Counted from the stretch's first letter, positions 50,024 to 60,162 are shown. The stretch is 64,000 bases of DNA from Arsenophonus sp964026495 (GCF_964026495.1 NZ_OZ032148.1:124001-188000); one strand, 5' to 3'. The notes: generated by a model not told the origin, from the sequence alone. Numbers and translations: made by a program.

Positions 50024-50492
50024 CTATTTATATATCCATTCATATTTATAATGATTTAATTATTGTTATTAATTATTTTAAATATTATTTTTGAAATTTA
50101 TTTAAAATGATTGATATTTTATTTCTGTTTAATATTTGATATCAAATATTAAAAATATATGTTTTTTATAGGATATTAAAAATATGTTTGCAGAATATAT
50201 ATTTGATAAATATAAAGTTATAGATCCGTATTATCCTTTGAAGGATTATTTTGTATATTATATTTTTTAAATTGTATTATAAAAAATTATCTATAAATAT
50301 TTTAAAAAATATTTTTAAAATATGGTTTTCAACTATATATTTACTTTTAAAAAATATTGAACAGTAATATTGTTGACTAGTAAGAGCTAAAATTATCATT
50401 TTCATAAAATACATACTACGGAAAGATTTTATCAGTATTTAAAAAAATGACAATATTTTTCTGATCTTTTAGGCAACAGAAAATATAAAATT
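50024..50492. other. AT-rich spacer between pta and pdxB
   Basis: These 469 bases have no gene. The pta-proximal end carries a terminator-like hairpin (50441-50486). Confidence 0.55.
50441..50486 (-). terminator. Intrinsic terminator of the ackA-pta operon
   Basis: On the minus strand ATATTTTCTG and CAGAAAAATAT pair (one bulged base, 13-base loop) and are followed by CATTTTTTT, 7 bases behind the pta stop. The stem has two G:C pairs, more than most hairpins here. Confidence 0.5.
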
Positions 50493-52625
50493 TTAATTTT
50501 TTGAGGCTTGAATTGCAGTTAGTGCAATAGTATAGACTATATCATCTACTAATGCACCTCTTGATAAATCATTTACTGGTTTTCGCATACCCTGTAACAT
50601 TGGTCCAATAGATACTAAATTTGCTGAACGTTGAACTGCTTTGTAGGTTGTGTTACCAGTATTAAGATCAGGAAAAATAAAGACTGTTGCTTGACCTGCT
50701 ACAGGCGAATTTGGTGCTTTTGATTTAGCAACATCTGCCATAATAGCTGCATCATATTGCAATGGACCATCAATTACTAAATTAGGATGTTTTTTTTGTA
50801 CTAAACGTGTAGCCTTTCGAACTTTTTCTACATCACTACCACTGCTAGAATTACCAGTAGAATAAGAAATCATAGCAATTCGTGGTTCAATACCAAATGC
50901 TTTTGCAGAATAAGCAGATTGTATTGCTATTTCAGATAATTGTTCAGCTGTAGGATCTGGATTAATAGCACAGTCACCGTAAACTAAAACCTGTTCAGGT
51001 AATAACATGAAAAATATAGATGAAATAAGTGTATTTCCTGGAGAAGTTTTGATTAGTTGTAATGCTGGTCGAATTGTGTTAGCTGTAGTGTGAATAGCAC
51101 CAGATACTAAACCATCAACTTCATTATTTTCTAGCATCATTGTACCTAAGACTACATTATCTTCTAATTGTGTACGTGCAATAATTTCAGTTACTCCTTT
51201 GTTTTTTCTTAATTCCACTAAACGTTTAATATAATTTTTTCGTACTTTTTTAGGAATGATGATTTCAATATCTGATTTTAATTTGATACCTTGAGTTGCA
51301 GCAACCTTTTTGATTTCATCTGGTTCTCCAAGTAAAATACAGGTAGCAATACCTTTTTCAGCACATATAGCAGCAGCTTTTACAGTACGTTGCTCACTGC
51401 CCTCTGGTAATATAATACGTTTGTTTGCTTTTCGTGCTAGTTCTGTTAATTGATAAAGAAATGCTGGAGGAGAGAGACGTTTAGGACGATTAGAATGAGC
51501 ACTTAATGAATTAATCCATTTTTGATTTATATACAAAGCAATATAGTTTTGTATTTTTTGAATTCGTTCATGATCGTCAGCATATACTTCTAAGCTAAAG
51601 TTTTGTAAACTTAATGAAGTATTCCAAGTATTCATGTTAACCATTAATACAGGTAATCCAGTTTGAAAAGCAGGATAACATATTTTTTTTATAGATTTAT
51701 CAATTATATAACCTCCAGTTAATAATAAAGCACCAATTTTTATACCATTCATTGCAGTTAAACAAGCTGATATAATTATATCATGGCGATCAGCAGATAT
51801 TACTAGTAATGAACCTGGACGAAATAAATGAATCATATTAGATATACTATTTGTACAAAATATAATTGATTTTATTCTTCTTTTTTTTAGTTCTCCTTCA
51901 TTGATAATTGTAGCATTTATGTGATTAGCAATATCAATACCACGTGTAGCTATTAAATCTAAATTCCAAGGAATACAACCTAATATTGGTAATGGACTAT
52001 TCTTTTTTAAATAATTTATATCTATTTTTTTTGTTTTTTTTTGATTAGATCCTTCAAATATTTCTGATAAATCAGGTCGTATGTAACCATTTTCATCAAT
52101 AGGTGCATTAAATTTGTTAATAATGACTCCAGTAATATTTTTGTTTTGTAAACCACCAAATTCTGAGCAGGCTAATTCAATATGTTCTTTTAATTGTTTT
52201 GATGTGTGATGGTTGAGTACTGTTACAAAAACGACATCACTTTCAAGTGTTTTAGCAATATCATAATTTAAAGATTGAGCAAAAGGGTGTTGTCTATTTG
52301 GCATTAAACCTTCAATTAGAATTACTTCGGAAAGTTGGGTATTTTTATGATAACGAGCTACAATTTCTTCCATTAAAAAATTTTTTTTATTATGAGCTAA
52401 GAATGATTCTACATTACTCATTTTTAATGGTTTATTAATTTGTTTTTCAGAATGCTTAAGTAAGATTTCAATAGTTTTGTCTTTATGTTTGAAACATTTT
52501 TGATCAATAGGTTGAAAAATACTTACATTTACCCCTTTTTGCTCCATTGATCGAATAAGCCCTAAACTAATGCTAGTTAAACCAACATTAATATCAGTTG
52601 GTATCAAAATTATTGTACGAGACAC
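50493..52625 (-). CDS. pta: Phosphate acetyltransferase
   Basis: The 710 residues (E. coli 714) comprise an N-terminal P-loop-like regulatory domain (begins RTIILIPTDINVGLTSIS), a DRTGG-type middle domain and the C-terminal catalytic PTA domain (from about 385; LPEGSEQRTVKAAAICAEKG, VYGDCAINPDPTAEQL, SYSTGNSSSGSDVEKVR, DGPLQYDAA). It interconverts acetyl-CoA and acetyl phosphate. The start is GTG at 52625 with GAGG upstream, and E. coli pta also starts with GTG. It follows ackA at about 80 bases, the common operon. The long regulatory half is kept although other genes here have lost whole domains. Confidence 0.97.
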   Translation of the reverse strand: MSRTIILIPTDINVGLTSISLGLIRSMEQKGVNVSIFQPIDQKCFKHKDKTIEILLKHSEKQINKPLKMSNVESFLAHNKKNFLMEEIVARYHKNTQLSEVILIEGLMPNRQHPFAQSLNYDIAKTLESDVVFVTVLNHHTSKQLKEHIELACSEFGGLQNKNITGVIINKFNAPIDENGYIRPDLSEIFEGSNQKKTKKIDINYLKKNSPLPILGCIPWNLDLIATRGIDIANHINATIINEGELKKRRIKSIIFCTNSISNMIHLFRPGSLLVISADRHDIIISACLTAMNGIKIGALLLTGGYIIDKSIKKICYPAFQTGLPVLMVNMNTWNTSLSLQNFSLEVYADDHERIQKIQNYIALYINQKWINSLSAHSNRPKRLSPPAFLYQLTELARKANKRIILPEGSEQRTVKAAAICAEKGIATCILLGEPDEIKKVAATQGIKLKSDIEIIIPKKVRKNYIKRLVELRKNKGVTEIIARTQLEDNVVLGTMMLENNEVDGLVSGAIHTTANTIRPALQLIKTSPGNTLISSIFFMLLPEQVLVYGDCAINPDPTAEQLSEIAIQSAYSAKAFGIEPRIAMISYSTGNSSSGSDVEKVRKATRLVQKKHPNLVIDGPLQYDAAIMADVAKSKAPNSPVAGQATVFIFPDLNTGNTTYKAVQRSANLVSIGPMLQGMRKPVNDLSRGALVDDIVYTIALTAIQASKN

Positions 52626-52705
52626 GTTTACCTCTTGAAAAATTTAATATTTACAAATCTTTAATGTAATATTAATAATAGGCAATATTAGCTAATTTGA
52701 ATTTT

Positions 52706-53908
52706 TTATTTTGTTAGATAGTTGGTATCTTGAGCAATAACTAATTCTTCATTAGTTGGAATAACAAAAGCAGGAATACTATCTTCAGCAGTAATTGTTC
52801 CTAATTTGCCAAAACGCATGGATAAATTACGCTCATGATGATATTTAATACCAATTAAAGATAATTTTTTTAGCGTTAAAGCTCGTACGATAGAAGAATT
52901 TTCACCAATTCCACCAGTGAAAATAATTGCATCTAATCTTCCTTGCATCAATGTAGAATAACTTGCAATATATTTAGCTAAACGATGACAATAAACATCC
53001 ATTGTACGTTTTGCCTCTAGTTTTTTGTAATAATTATTTTCTACATAACGATAATCGTTTGTCACTGTAGTTAACCCAAGTATACCAGACTCTTTTGTTA
53101 ATAAAAGATGAATTTTTTTTAAACTCATTCCTAAGATATTATGAAGATAAAATATAATAGATGGATCAATATCTCCACTCCGTGTTCCCATTACTAATCC
53201 TTCTAGTGGTGTCAATCCCATGGAAGTATCAACTGATTTTCCATTAAGTATGGCAGTAATAGAAGATCCGTTACCTAAATGGCATGAAATCACATTTAAT
53301 TCATTGATAGATTTATTAAGTTTTTTTGCTGCTTCTTTTGTGACATAGTAATGACTAATGCCGTGAGCGCCATAACGACGGATGCCATATTTTTTGTAGA
53401 GATAATATGGAATAGGATATAAATAAGATTCAGAAGGCATAGTTTGATGAAATGCAGTATCAAATACAGCAACTTGTTTATTTTTTAAATGTGGAAATAC
53501 TTTTTGAATTTTTTGAATTCCCATTATGCTGGCCGGATTATGTAATGGAGCAAATGGAATAAGTGCTTCTATTTCTTCAATAACTTCATGATTAATAAGA
53601 GTTGATTTATGGAATTTTTCACCGCCATGTACAACGCGATGTCCAATGGCAGAAATTGCTTGAACTAGTGTGTTTTGTTTACTAAGAATGGTATTTGTCA
53701 GAAAATCTATTGCTTCATTATGTCCAAATTTTTTACGTAAAGAAACTTCATGTTTGCTACCTTTCATTTCCCATTTTATTTTGCTTTCTGCTAGATAAAA
53801 ACATTCTGCTATACCAGATAATTCTTGGTAATTATTTATTGGATTTATAATAGCAAATTTAAGTGAAGAACTACCACAGTTTAAAACAAGTATTAATTTA
53901 TTTGACAT
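52706..53908 (-). CDS. ackA: Acetate kinase
   Basis: The 400 residues equal the E. coli length. The ASKHA-fold motifs LVLNCGSSSLKFAI, GHRVVHGGEKF, VFDTAFHQTMP, YGAHGISHYY, SCHLGNGSS and FTGGIGENS are all present. It makes ATP from acetyl phosphate. Together with Pta it gives substrate-level ATP or lets acetate enter as acetyl-CoA for AccD. AGGAGG before the ATG is the strongest ribosome binding site in the window, which suggests high expression. In E. coli yfbV and yfbU stand upstream; both are missing. Confidence 0.97.
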   Translation of the reverse strand: MSNKLILVLNCGSSSLKFAIINPINNYQELSGIAECFYLAESKIKWEMKGSKHEVSLRKKFGHNEAIDFLTNTILSKQNTLVQAISAIGHRVVHGGEKFHKSTLINHEVIEEIEALIPFAPLHNPASIMGIQKIQKVFPHLKNKQVAVFDTAFHQTMPSESYLYPIPYYLYKKYGIRRYGAHGISHYYVTKEAAKKLNKSINELNVISCHLGNGSSITAILNGKSVDTSMGLTPLEGLVMGTRSGDIDPSIIFYLHNILGMSLKKIHLLLTKESGILGLTTVTNDYRYVENNYYKKLEAKRTMDVYCHRLAKYIASYSTLMQGRLDAIIFTGGIGENSSIVRALTLKKLSLIGIKYHHERNLSMRFGKLGTITAEDSIPAFVIPTNEELVIAQDTNYLTK

Positions 53909-55043
53909 ATCTCCCTCCTATGAATTGATGATAGAATTTTATTGAAAGCTGTATGAATGATAGGAAGTTAGGTTAATAAATGTTTATATTTTTATAAAAA
54001 ATAATTTTGCTAACTTATTTTTCTTAGTATTAAATTTAACGATTAATATCATTTTTAGTAAATTAATATGAGCATAAAAATAAAAATATTTATAAATTCT
54101 AAGTTAAATATTAAATTTTAGAATCTAATTTTTTAGTATTATGAATTAAAATCTAAAAATAGACAAAAATAAAATTTATTTATCATTATTTTTTCTTTTA
54201 TAAGAATTTATATTAAAAAATAAATGTTTTGCATTTGTTTTTTATATTTTTATTTTTGATAGATTAGATTGTTATAATTTTACAGATTGGATTTTTATGA
54301 AATATAATTCTATAATACATATAAGTTATTTAATGAAATTATAAAGCATAAAATATATTTACATTATTAGAGTTAATTTTATTAAAATAACATAAAAATA
54401 TTACTTTTTTGATTTGATAAGAATTATTGTTAATATTAAACATCTTCTTTGATTAATATTAAACATCTTCTGATGTTACCTGTCTTTTTATTATGCAATT
54501 ATTTTTAATAATTAAGGATTTCCATAGATTTATAAAATTATAATTTATGAGTTGCAAATAAATATGTAAATATTTTTTTGGTATTTATTATTTTTGTATA
54601 AATTATGAAGATTATTACATAATTTTTTATATGGCCAAATATATTATATATTATGAATTTTAAAAAACAAGATTGGTCTTTTTATGAAGTTATGTATTAA
54701 ATTTAATTTTTTTGGTTTATCTAAAAATTTTAAAAATTTTATTAAATATTTATATTTTATACATTTTATTTTGCGATTGTCTTAGTTATAAAAAAATACA
54801 AAAACATTTTTGCTCAATATTTTTGAAAGTTTTTATTTTTATAAAACTAATTTATATAAAATTATTGATTTAATTTTAAGAATATATAAATTTTCAATAA
54901 AGCTTCAAAAAAAGTATATTATTTAATAAAATAATAATAAAAAGTAAAATTTATTCATAGCACCAAATACTATTTTTATATTTTAAATATTAAATTTAAT
55001 TAAATGATAAATATATTGTTTATTTTTAAGGAGAAATCATGAA
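53909..55043. other. AT-rich spacer between divergent ackA and hxpA (site of lost yfbU, yfbV)
   Basis: These 1135 bases have no supported gene or readable remnant of yfbU or yfbV. A 19-base direct repeat lies at 54430-54471. Confidence 0.6.
54430..54471 (+). repeat. Direct repeat, 19 bases x 2, period 23
   Basis: TTAATATTAAACATCTTCT occurs at 54430-54448 and 54453-54471, separated by 4 bases, in spacer DNA. Confidence 0.7.
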
Positions 55044-55709
55044 ATGATATTAACATGTAAAGGATTTTTATTTGATTTGGATGGCACATTAGTTGATTCT
55101 TTATCGAGTGTCGAATATTGTTGGAAAAAATTTAGTCATCGACTTGGTATTTCAGAAAAAGATGTTTTGGAATATATTCATGGAAAACCTGCGATAACTT
55201 CTATTCGTCATTTTATGCCTCATACAGATGAAACTGATATTAAAAATATTTTTCATTGGTTAGAAAATATGGAAACAGAAAATATGTCAGGTATTGTAGC
55301 AATGCCTGGTGCAATTTCTTTGCTTGAAAAATTAAACAAACTTTTTATCCCATGGGCAATTGTTACTTCTGCTACAATGTCAATAGCTTTGAATCGTATT
55401 AAATCTGCAGGTTTACCTGAACCATTGCATTGGGTTACAGTTGAAAAAGTAAAAAATGGCAAACCGCACCCGGATCCTTTTTTGCTTGGTGCGAAATTAT
55501 TGGGATTACCTCCTAAGTTTTGTATTGCAATTGAAGATGCGGAAGCTGGTATTTATTCTGCATTAGATGCTGGATGTCCAGTTATTGCTCTTAATGCACA
55601 ATTATATATGCCAAGAAGATCAGAGATTTCAATGATCATAAAATCATTAACTGAATTAAATATTGCAAAAATAGATCATCGATGTGTTATTAGAATAAAT
55701 AATTTGTAA
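55044..55709 (+). CDS. hxpA: HAD-family sugar-alcohol phosphatase (YfbT type)
   Basis: This 221-residue HAD hydrolase matches E. coli YfbT/HxpA (hexitol phosphatase A, 216): CKGFLFDLDGTLVDSL with the nucleophile Asp11 and acid Asp13, the cap segment IHGKPAITSIRHFM, VTSAT (Thr108/Ser109), GKPHPDP with Lys140 and IEDAEAG with the acidic pair 164-165. Position next to ackA agrees with yfbT in E. coli. The natural substrate in a symbiont is unknown; it could be a general housekeeping phosphatase. Start oddity: AAGGAG is 5 bases before an ATG (55039) that reads ATG AAA TGA, and 10 bases before the real-frame ATG at 55044 inside it. Confidence 0.9.
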   Translation: MILTCKGFLFDLDGTLVDSLSSVEYCWKKFSHRLGISEKDVLEYIHGKPAITSIRHFMPHTDETDIKNIFHWLENMETENMSGIVAMPGAISLLEKLNKLFIPWAIVTSATMSIALNRIKSAGLPEPLHWVTVEKVKNGKPHPDPFLLGAKLLGLPPKFCIAIEDAEAGIYSALDAGCPVIALNAQLYMPRRSEISMIIKSLTELNIAKIDHRCVIRINNL

Positions 55710-56932
55710 TTATCTATAATTATTTTTTTTAAAAATATCATAAAATTGTATGTTGTTACTTATTTTATAAGTATTGCTATATAATTTTTATGATACTTTT
55801 TCTTAAAATATTTTTTAAGTTTTATATTAAAATATAAATATTTTAATGGGAAACTGATTTATTGTAAGTTTTTATTTTTAATAAACATATTTTCTTTTTT
55901 TTTGTATATGAATTTATCAGTTTATGTGTTAATTATTTTTTAATTGCTATTTTAAAAATATTATTTTTTTTAACAAGCAGAAAAAATGATGTTCTTACAT
56001 ATATTGTAGATGCAATCTGATATTTAAATATTTTTTGTATGTATATAAACTACTTTTATACTGTTAGTAATTATATTTTTATTTTTTAAGTTTATATACA
56101 TTTAATATAAAATCGATATTAATTTGATTTCTTAATGTTTGCATTTTTTATAAAAATACAAAAATGGTTTATTGATCTAAAAATTTTATGATATACTATT
56201 TTTATAATTAATTTTAAATTTTACTAATTGATTATAAGTTTTGTTTTTATTTTTTTAAATTTTTATAAAAATTTCTTCTAAAATCAATTTATACATAGAT
56301 TTTTTACATAAATAAAATGATTTGTTATATACATAAAATATTAATTTTAATTTAATTTATATTTATATTAAAATATTATATGATTCTTTATGTTAGATTT
56401 TTTTTAAATAATTTTTTATTTTATCATTTAATATAAAAATTACTAACTATAATAGATACTAATTTTCATATATACTAAGATTCTTTTTTGTATAAATTAT
56501 AGATGTTTAAAGGTTAGTAAATTAACATTCCATTTTTGAAATAATCCATAGTAAGATTAATAGTATTGATAATTATTGTATTATAATTATTTTTATGAAT
56601 CAATTATTTTATTTAATTCAATAGGTATTTATAAGAATTATTAATTGTAGTAAAAATTTATTTTAGTTATCTTATAAATACAATTATCTTATAAATACAA
56701 AATGGTGTAGTTTTTTGTAAAAAGGATTATTTTTGCTGTTTTTTATGTTTTTTGATAAAACTTTATGTAATTTTTTGTATGCTATAGTTATAATATAAAA
56801 ATTAATAAAATTTTTTTATAAGTAAAAAGAATAAAATAAAAAAATATCTACTAATTTTTAAAATGATCATATAAATTTTTAATTCTGTGAATGAAAATTT
56901 AATATAAAACCATAATTATTAGGAGAATTAAA
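55710..56932. other. AT-rich spacer between hxpA and ndk
   Basis: About 1.2 kb without supported gene. A 17-base tandem duplication lies at 56667-56700. Gene order jumps here from the hxpA region to the ndk-bamB region of E. coli, so an old rearrangement point falls in this spacer. Confidence 0.55.
56667..56700 (+). repeat. Tandem duplication, 17 bases x 2
   Basis: TTATCTTATAAATACAA is repeated head to tail without difference. Confidence 0.7.
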
Positions 56933-57355
56933 ATGGTAATTCAACGAACATTATCTATTATTAAACCACATGCGGTTAAGAAAAATATGATCGGTGCAAT
57001 TTATTCTCGTTTTGAACAAGCTGGTTTTAAAATTATTGCTGCTAAAATGGTATTTTTTAATCGTGAAGAAGCTAAAGTTTTTTATAGTGAGCATAAAAAT
57101 AAAGTATTTTTTGATATTTTAATCGATTTTATGGTTGGACCTATTATGTTACAAGTTTTAACTGCTGAAAATGTTATACAACGATATCGTGATTTGATGG
57201 GAGCGACTGATCCGAGTAAAGCACTAACAGGAACATTACGTGCTGATTATGCAGATAGTTGCAGTGAAAATGCAGTACATGGTTCAGATTCTATTATTTC
57301 ATCAGAAAGAGAAATTAGTTTTTTCTTTACGGAAAAAGAAATTTATCCTCGTTAA
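56933..57355 (+). CDS. ndk: Nucleoside diphosphate kinase
   Basis: The 140 residues (E. coli 143) make nucleoside triphosphates from diphosphates through a phospho-histidine. His116 is in the signature NAVHGSDS; TLSIIKPHAV, FKIIAAKM, GATDPSKA and TLRADYAD also match. One residue is missing in the segment FMVGPI (FMTSGPI in E. coli). AGGAG 7 bases before the ATG is a good ribosome binding site. It starts the run ndk-rlmN-rodZ-ispG-hisS-yfgM-bamB known from E. coli. It completes the GTP route with guaB, guaA and gmk. Confidence 0.97.
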   Translation: MVIQRTLSIIKPHAVKKNMIGAIYSRFEQAGFKIIAAKMVFFNREEAKVFYSEHKNKVFFDILIDFMVGPIMLQVLTAENVIQRYRDLMGATDPSKALTGTLRADYADSCSENAVHGSDSIISSEREISFFFTEKEIYPR

Positions 57356-57465
57356 TATAAAAATATTTATTAGAAATAAACAAATATTTAATAAATATTA
57401 GATTAATATATTACTTTTAAAATAAACTTTCATTAAATCTTGATAAAGATTTTATAAATGCGCAC

Positions 57466-58635
57466 ATGAAAATCATTCAATCTAAAAAAATCACAAATAC
57501 TATTTCTTTTCCTGGTTTTAGAAAAATTAATTTGATGAATTCTAGAAAAATTAATTTGATGAATATGGATCGTAAAAAAATGCAACAATTTTTTATAGAT
57601 TTAGGGGAAAAAGCGTTTAGAGCTGATCAGATAATGAAATGGATTTATCATAATTATTGTGATGATTTTGATTTAATGACCAACATTAATAAGAAATTAC
57701 GCAGTAAATTACAATCAGTTGCTGAAATTCGTATACCTGAAATTCTTCAAGAACAGCGTTCTGTTGATGGTACAATAAAATGGGGGATTAGTGTAGGTCA
57801 ACAAAAAGTAGAAACAGTCTATATTCCTGAAAAAAATCGTGCAACTCTTTGTATTTCTTCTCAAATTGGTTGTGCACTTGCATGCAAATTTTGTGCAACT
57901 GCACAACAGGGTTTTAATCGTAATTTATCTGTTTCAGAGATTATAGGACAATTATGGAGAGCCAATCAGGTTATTAATTCTTCTGCTTCTTTTTGCAGAA
58001 ATCATGATATTACTAATGTTGTAATGATGGGGATGGGTGAACCTTTATTAAATTTACATAATGTTATACCAGCTCTGAAAATTATGATGGATGATTTTGG
58101 CTTTGGATTATCAAAAAGACGGGTTACTTTATCAACTTCTGGTGTTGTACCTGCACTTGATAAGTTAGGTGATATGATTGATATTGCTTTAGCAATTTCT
58201 TTACATGCACCTAATGATAAACTGCGTAATGAAATTATACCTATTAATAAAAAATATAATATTTCTTCTCTGCTTGCTAGTGTTAAACGTTATTTAAATA
58301 AATCAAATGCTAATCAAGGACGTGTTACTATTGAATATGTAATGTTAAAAGATATAAACGATACTGTTAAACATGCATATCAATTGGTTGAATGTCTTCG
58401 AAACACCCCTAGTAAAATTAATTTGATCCCATTGAATGTATTTCCAGGGGTATTATATACTCCTACTTCTAATAAACGCATTGAAGATTTTGCAAAAATA
58501 TTAATAAAACATGGTTTTACTACTATTATTCGTAAAACTCGTGGTGATGATATTGATGCAGCATGTGGTCAATTAGCGGGAGATGTTATTGATCGAACAA
58601 AACGTACATTAAAAAAAGATTTTTTTGTACACTAA
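57466..58635 (+). CDS. rlmN: Dual-specificity RNA methyltransferase RlmN
   Basis: The 389 residues (E. coli 384) are a radical-AdoMet enzyme that makes 2-methyladenosine in 23S rRNA (A2503) and in some tRNAs. The [4Fe-4S] ligands are Cys136, Cys140 and Cys143 (CALACKFC), the late catalytic Cys367 is in AACGQLAGD, and VVMMGMGEPLLN and SLHAPND are intact. Near the N-terminus RKINLMN occurs twice (19-25 and 27-33), from a 24-base in-frame duplication; E. coli has the segment once (GKINLLD). The true start may be ATG 57466 or one of the ATGs inside the repeat. No ribosome binding site is clear. Confidence 0.96.
   Translation: MKIIQSKKITNTISFPGFRKINLMNSRKINLMNMDRKKMQQFFIDLGEKAFRADQIMKWIYHNYCDDFDLMTNINKKLRSKLQSVAEIRIPEILQEQRSVDGTIKWGISVGQQKVETVYIPEKNRATLCISSQIGCALACKFCATAQQGFNRNLSVSEIIGQLWRANQVINSSASFCRNHDITNVVMMGMGEPLLNLHNVIPALKIMMDDFGFGLSKRRVTLSTSGVVPALDKLGDMIDIALAISLHAPNDKLRNEIIPINKKYNISSLLASVKRYLNKSNANQGRVTIEYVMLKDINDTVKHAYQLVECLRNTPSKINLIPLNVFPGVLYTPTSNKRIEDFAKILIKHGFTTIIRKTRGDDIDAACGQLAGDVIDRTKRTLKKDFFVH
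57519..57564 (+). repeat. In-frame tandem duplication in rlmN, period 24
   Basis: A 22-base stretch beginning TAGAAAAATTAATTTGATG is found at 57519-57540 and again at 57543-57564. Only two spacer bases differ in origin, so the unit is 24 bases and keeps the reading frame. Confidence 0.8.
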
Positions 58636-58925
58636 TACAATAAAAATGATTTTTTATTATATGTATTGACTAGAATTAAATAACTGTGATGATTCAAAAA
58701 TAAAAATTCTTTATGCAATCATTCATAAAACTTTAATTTATAAGAAAATATAATATAAAAAATAATATTAAAAGTTATGTAATAAAATGCAGATTATCTA
58801 TTGAATATTTAAATAATTTAAAATAAAATATTATTATTTAAATTTATTAATATTTAACAACTGTAATATAATAAGTTATTTTAAATAAGTCATTTTGAAA
58901 ATTCATAAAATTGATTTTTACGAAT
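58636..58925. other. AT-rich spacer between rlmN and rodZ
   Basis: Nothing recognisable is seen in these 290 bases. Confidence 0.5.
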
Positions 58926-59438
58926 ATGAATATTACATCTAAAACAGAAACAACAGAAATTACTATAGGACAACGTTTATTACAGGCGCGAGAAGCGCTC
59001 GGTTTTTCATTGGAAAATGTTGCCGAAAAACTGTGTTTAAAAGTATGTATAGTACGTGCAATAGAAAATAATAACTCTAATGATATCGATCCTACTTTTC
59101 TTAGGGGTTATATTCGTTCTTATGCAAAATTACTTAAAATTCCAGAAAAAGAAATACTGGACCTATTAGAAGTGAATACACCAAAAAATACCATAACAAC
59201 ATCACCTGTACATACTTATTCTTTAGGAAAAATACAAAAAAAAAGAGAAGGTTGGTTAATGAAGTTTACTTGGTTGATTATGACTATGATTATTGCTATG
59301 ATAAGTATTTGGTGGTGGCAAGATCATAAAGTTGAAAAACAAGAAATTAAAGTTATGGCTAAAAAAAATCAGGTCGGGTTTTCTGATTTTGGAAATCATT
59401 CTTCTTCTAAATTTGAAGAGCAAATCGGTAAGTACTAA
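58926..59438 (+). CDS. rodZ: Cytoskeleton protein RodZ, periplasmic part lost
   Basis: From ATG 58926 the protein has 170 residues; E. coli RodZ has 337. A TTG at 58911 also opens the frame, but MNITSKTETTE aligns with MNTEATHDQNE. The cytoplasmic helix-turn-helix domain that binds MreB (about 15-90: IGQRLLQAREALGFS, LCLKVCIVRAIE, TFLRGYIRSYAKLL) is well kept, then SLGKIQKKREGWL and a membrane helix ending WWWQDHK (about 109-130). After a short tail the frame stops; the periplasmic linker and beta domain are absent. The MreB-anchoring function can persist in the membrane without it. It lies between rlmN and ispG as in E. coli. Confidence 0.93.
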   Translation: MNITSKTETTEITIGQRLLQAREALGFSLENVAEKLCLKVCIVRAIENNNSNDIDPTFLRGYIRSYAKLLKIPEKEILDLLEVNTPKNTITTSPVHTYSLGKIQKKREGWLMKFTWLIMTMIIAMISIWWWQDHKVEKQEIKVMAKKNQVGFSDFGNHSSSKFEEQIGKY

Positions 59439-60162
59439 AAAAAGTATAATAAGAATTTTTTAAACACTATAGATAGAATAGAATGTGTAAAATTTATACG
59501 ATTAGCAAATATTAATATTTTTTGCAATAATTATAAAAATATTTTTGATATGATACTTAAAATATTATAAAAATTAGTCTCGTTTATATGTTCATAAATT
59601 ATAATATAAGGAAACTAGTATTTATAAATTATTTTAAAATATTTGTATTTATTTTTTATCTCAGTAGTTTAATAGTTTATACAAATAAACATCTTTAGAT
59701 CTTTAGGTAAAAATAAATAATAAATAATATTTTTATAAAAAATGAACAATACTGATTGCTTTTTAAAAATCTTATCTTATAAATCAAGATAAGTCAGTAG
59801 TTCATATAAAATAAAAATGTCAGAAACAATTTTTTGATAGAGAAGTAAGTACAGTTAAAATTTGTATTAAGTAGTTAGTTTCCTTACCAATTAAATATTA
59901 ATGTAATTTCTAATTAATCATATAACTTTAAAAACAATTATGCTGCTCTTTTGCATTGTTTGTATCATAGTTAAAATGGCTGAAAGTTTATTCAGTGCTA
60001 TTTTCTTACCTAAATTTTAATAATATCTAATAAAATAATATCTTATAAAAAAGGATACACTAATAATTAAATATGATAGATGATAAAAATCAAAATCTTT
60101 AGTTAATGATTTTTGTGATTTATGTAATTATTAATATTTCTATTTTTGAAGGTGATTAAGAC
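59439..60162. other. AT-rich spacer between rodZ and ispG
   Basis: These 724 bases have no supported gene; no readable piece of the RodZ periplasmic domain. An 8-base duplication ATCTTTAG x 2 (59691-59706) and a perfect 8-base-arm hairpin CTTATCTT / AAGATAAG (59771-59793) are present. Confidence 0.55.
59771..59793 (+). terminator. 8-base-pair hairpin between rodZ and ispG
   Basis: CTTATCTT, a 7-base loop and AAGATAAG form a perfect stem. No T-run follows on the plus strand, so termination is doubtful; it may be an ispG leader structure 370 bases upstream. Confidence 0.25.
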
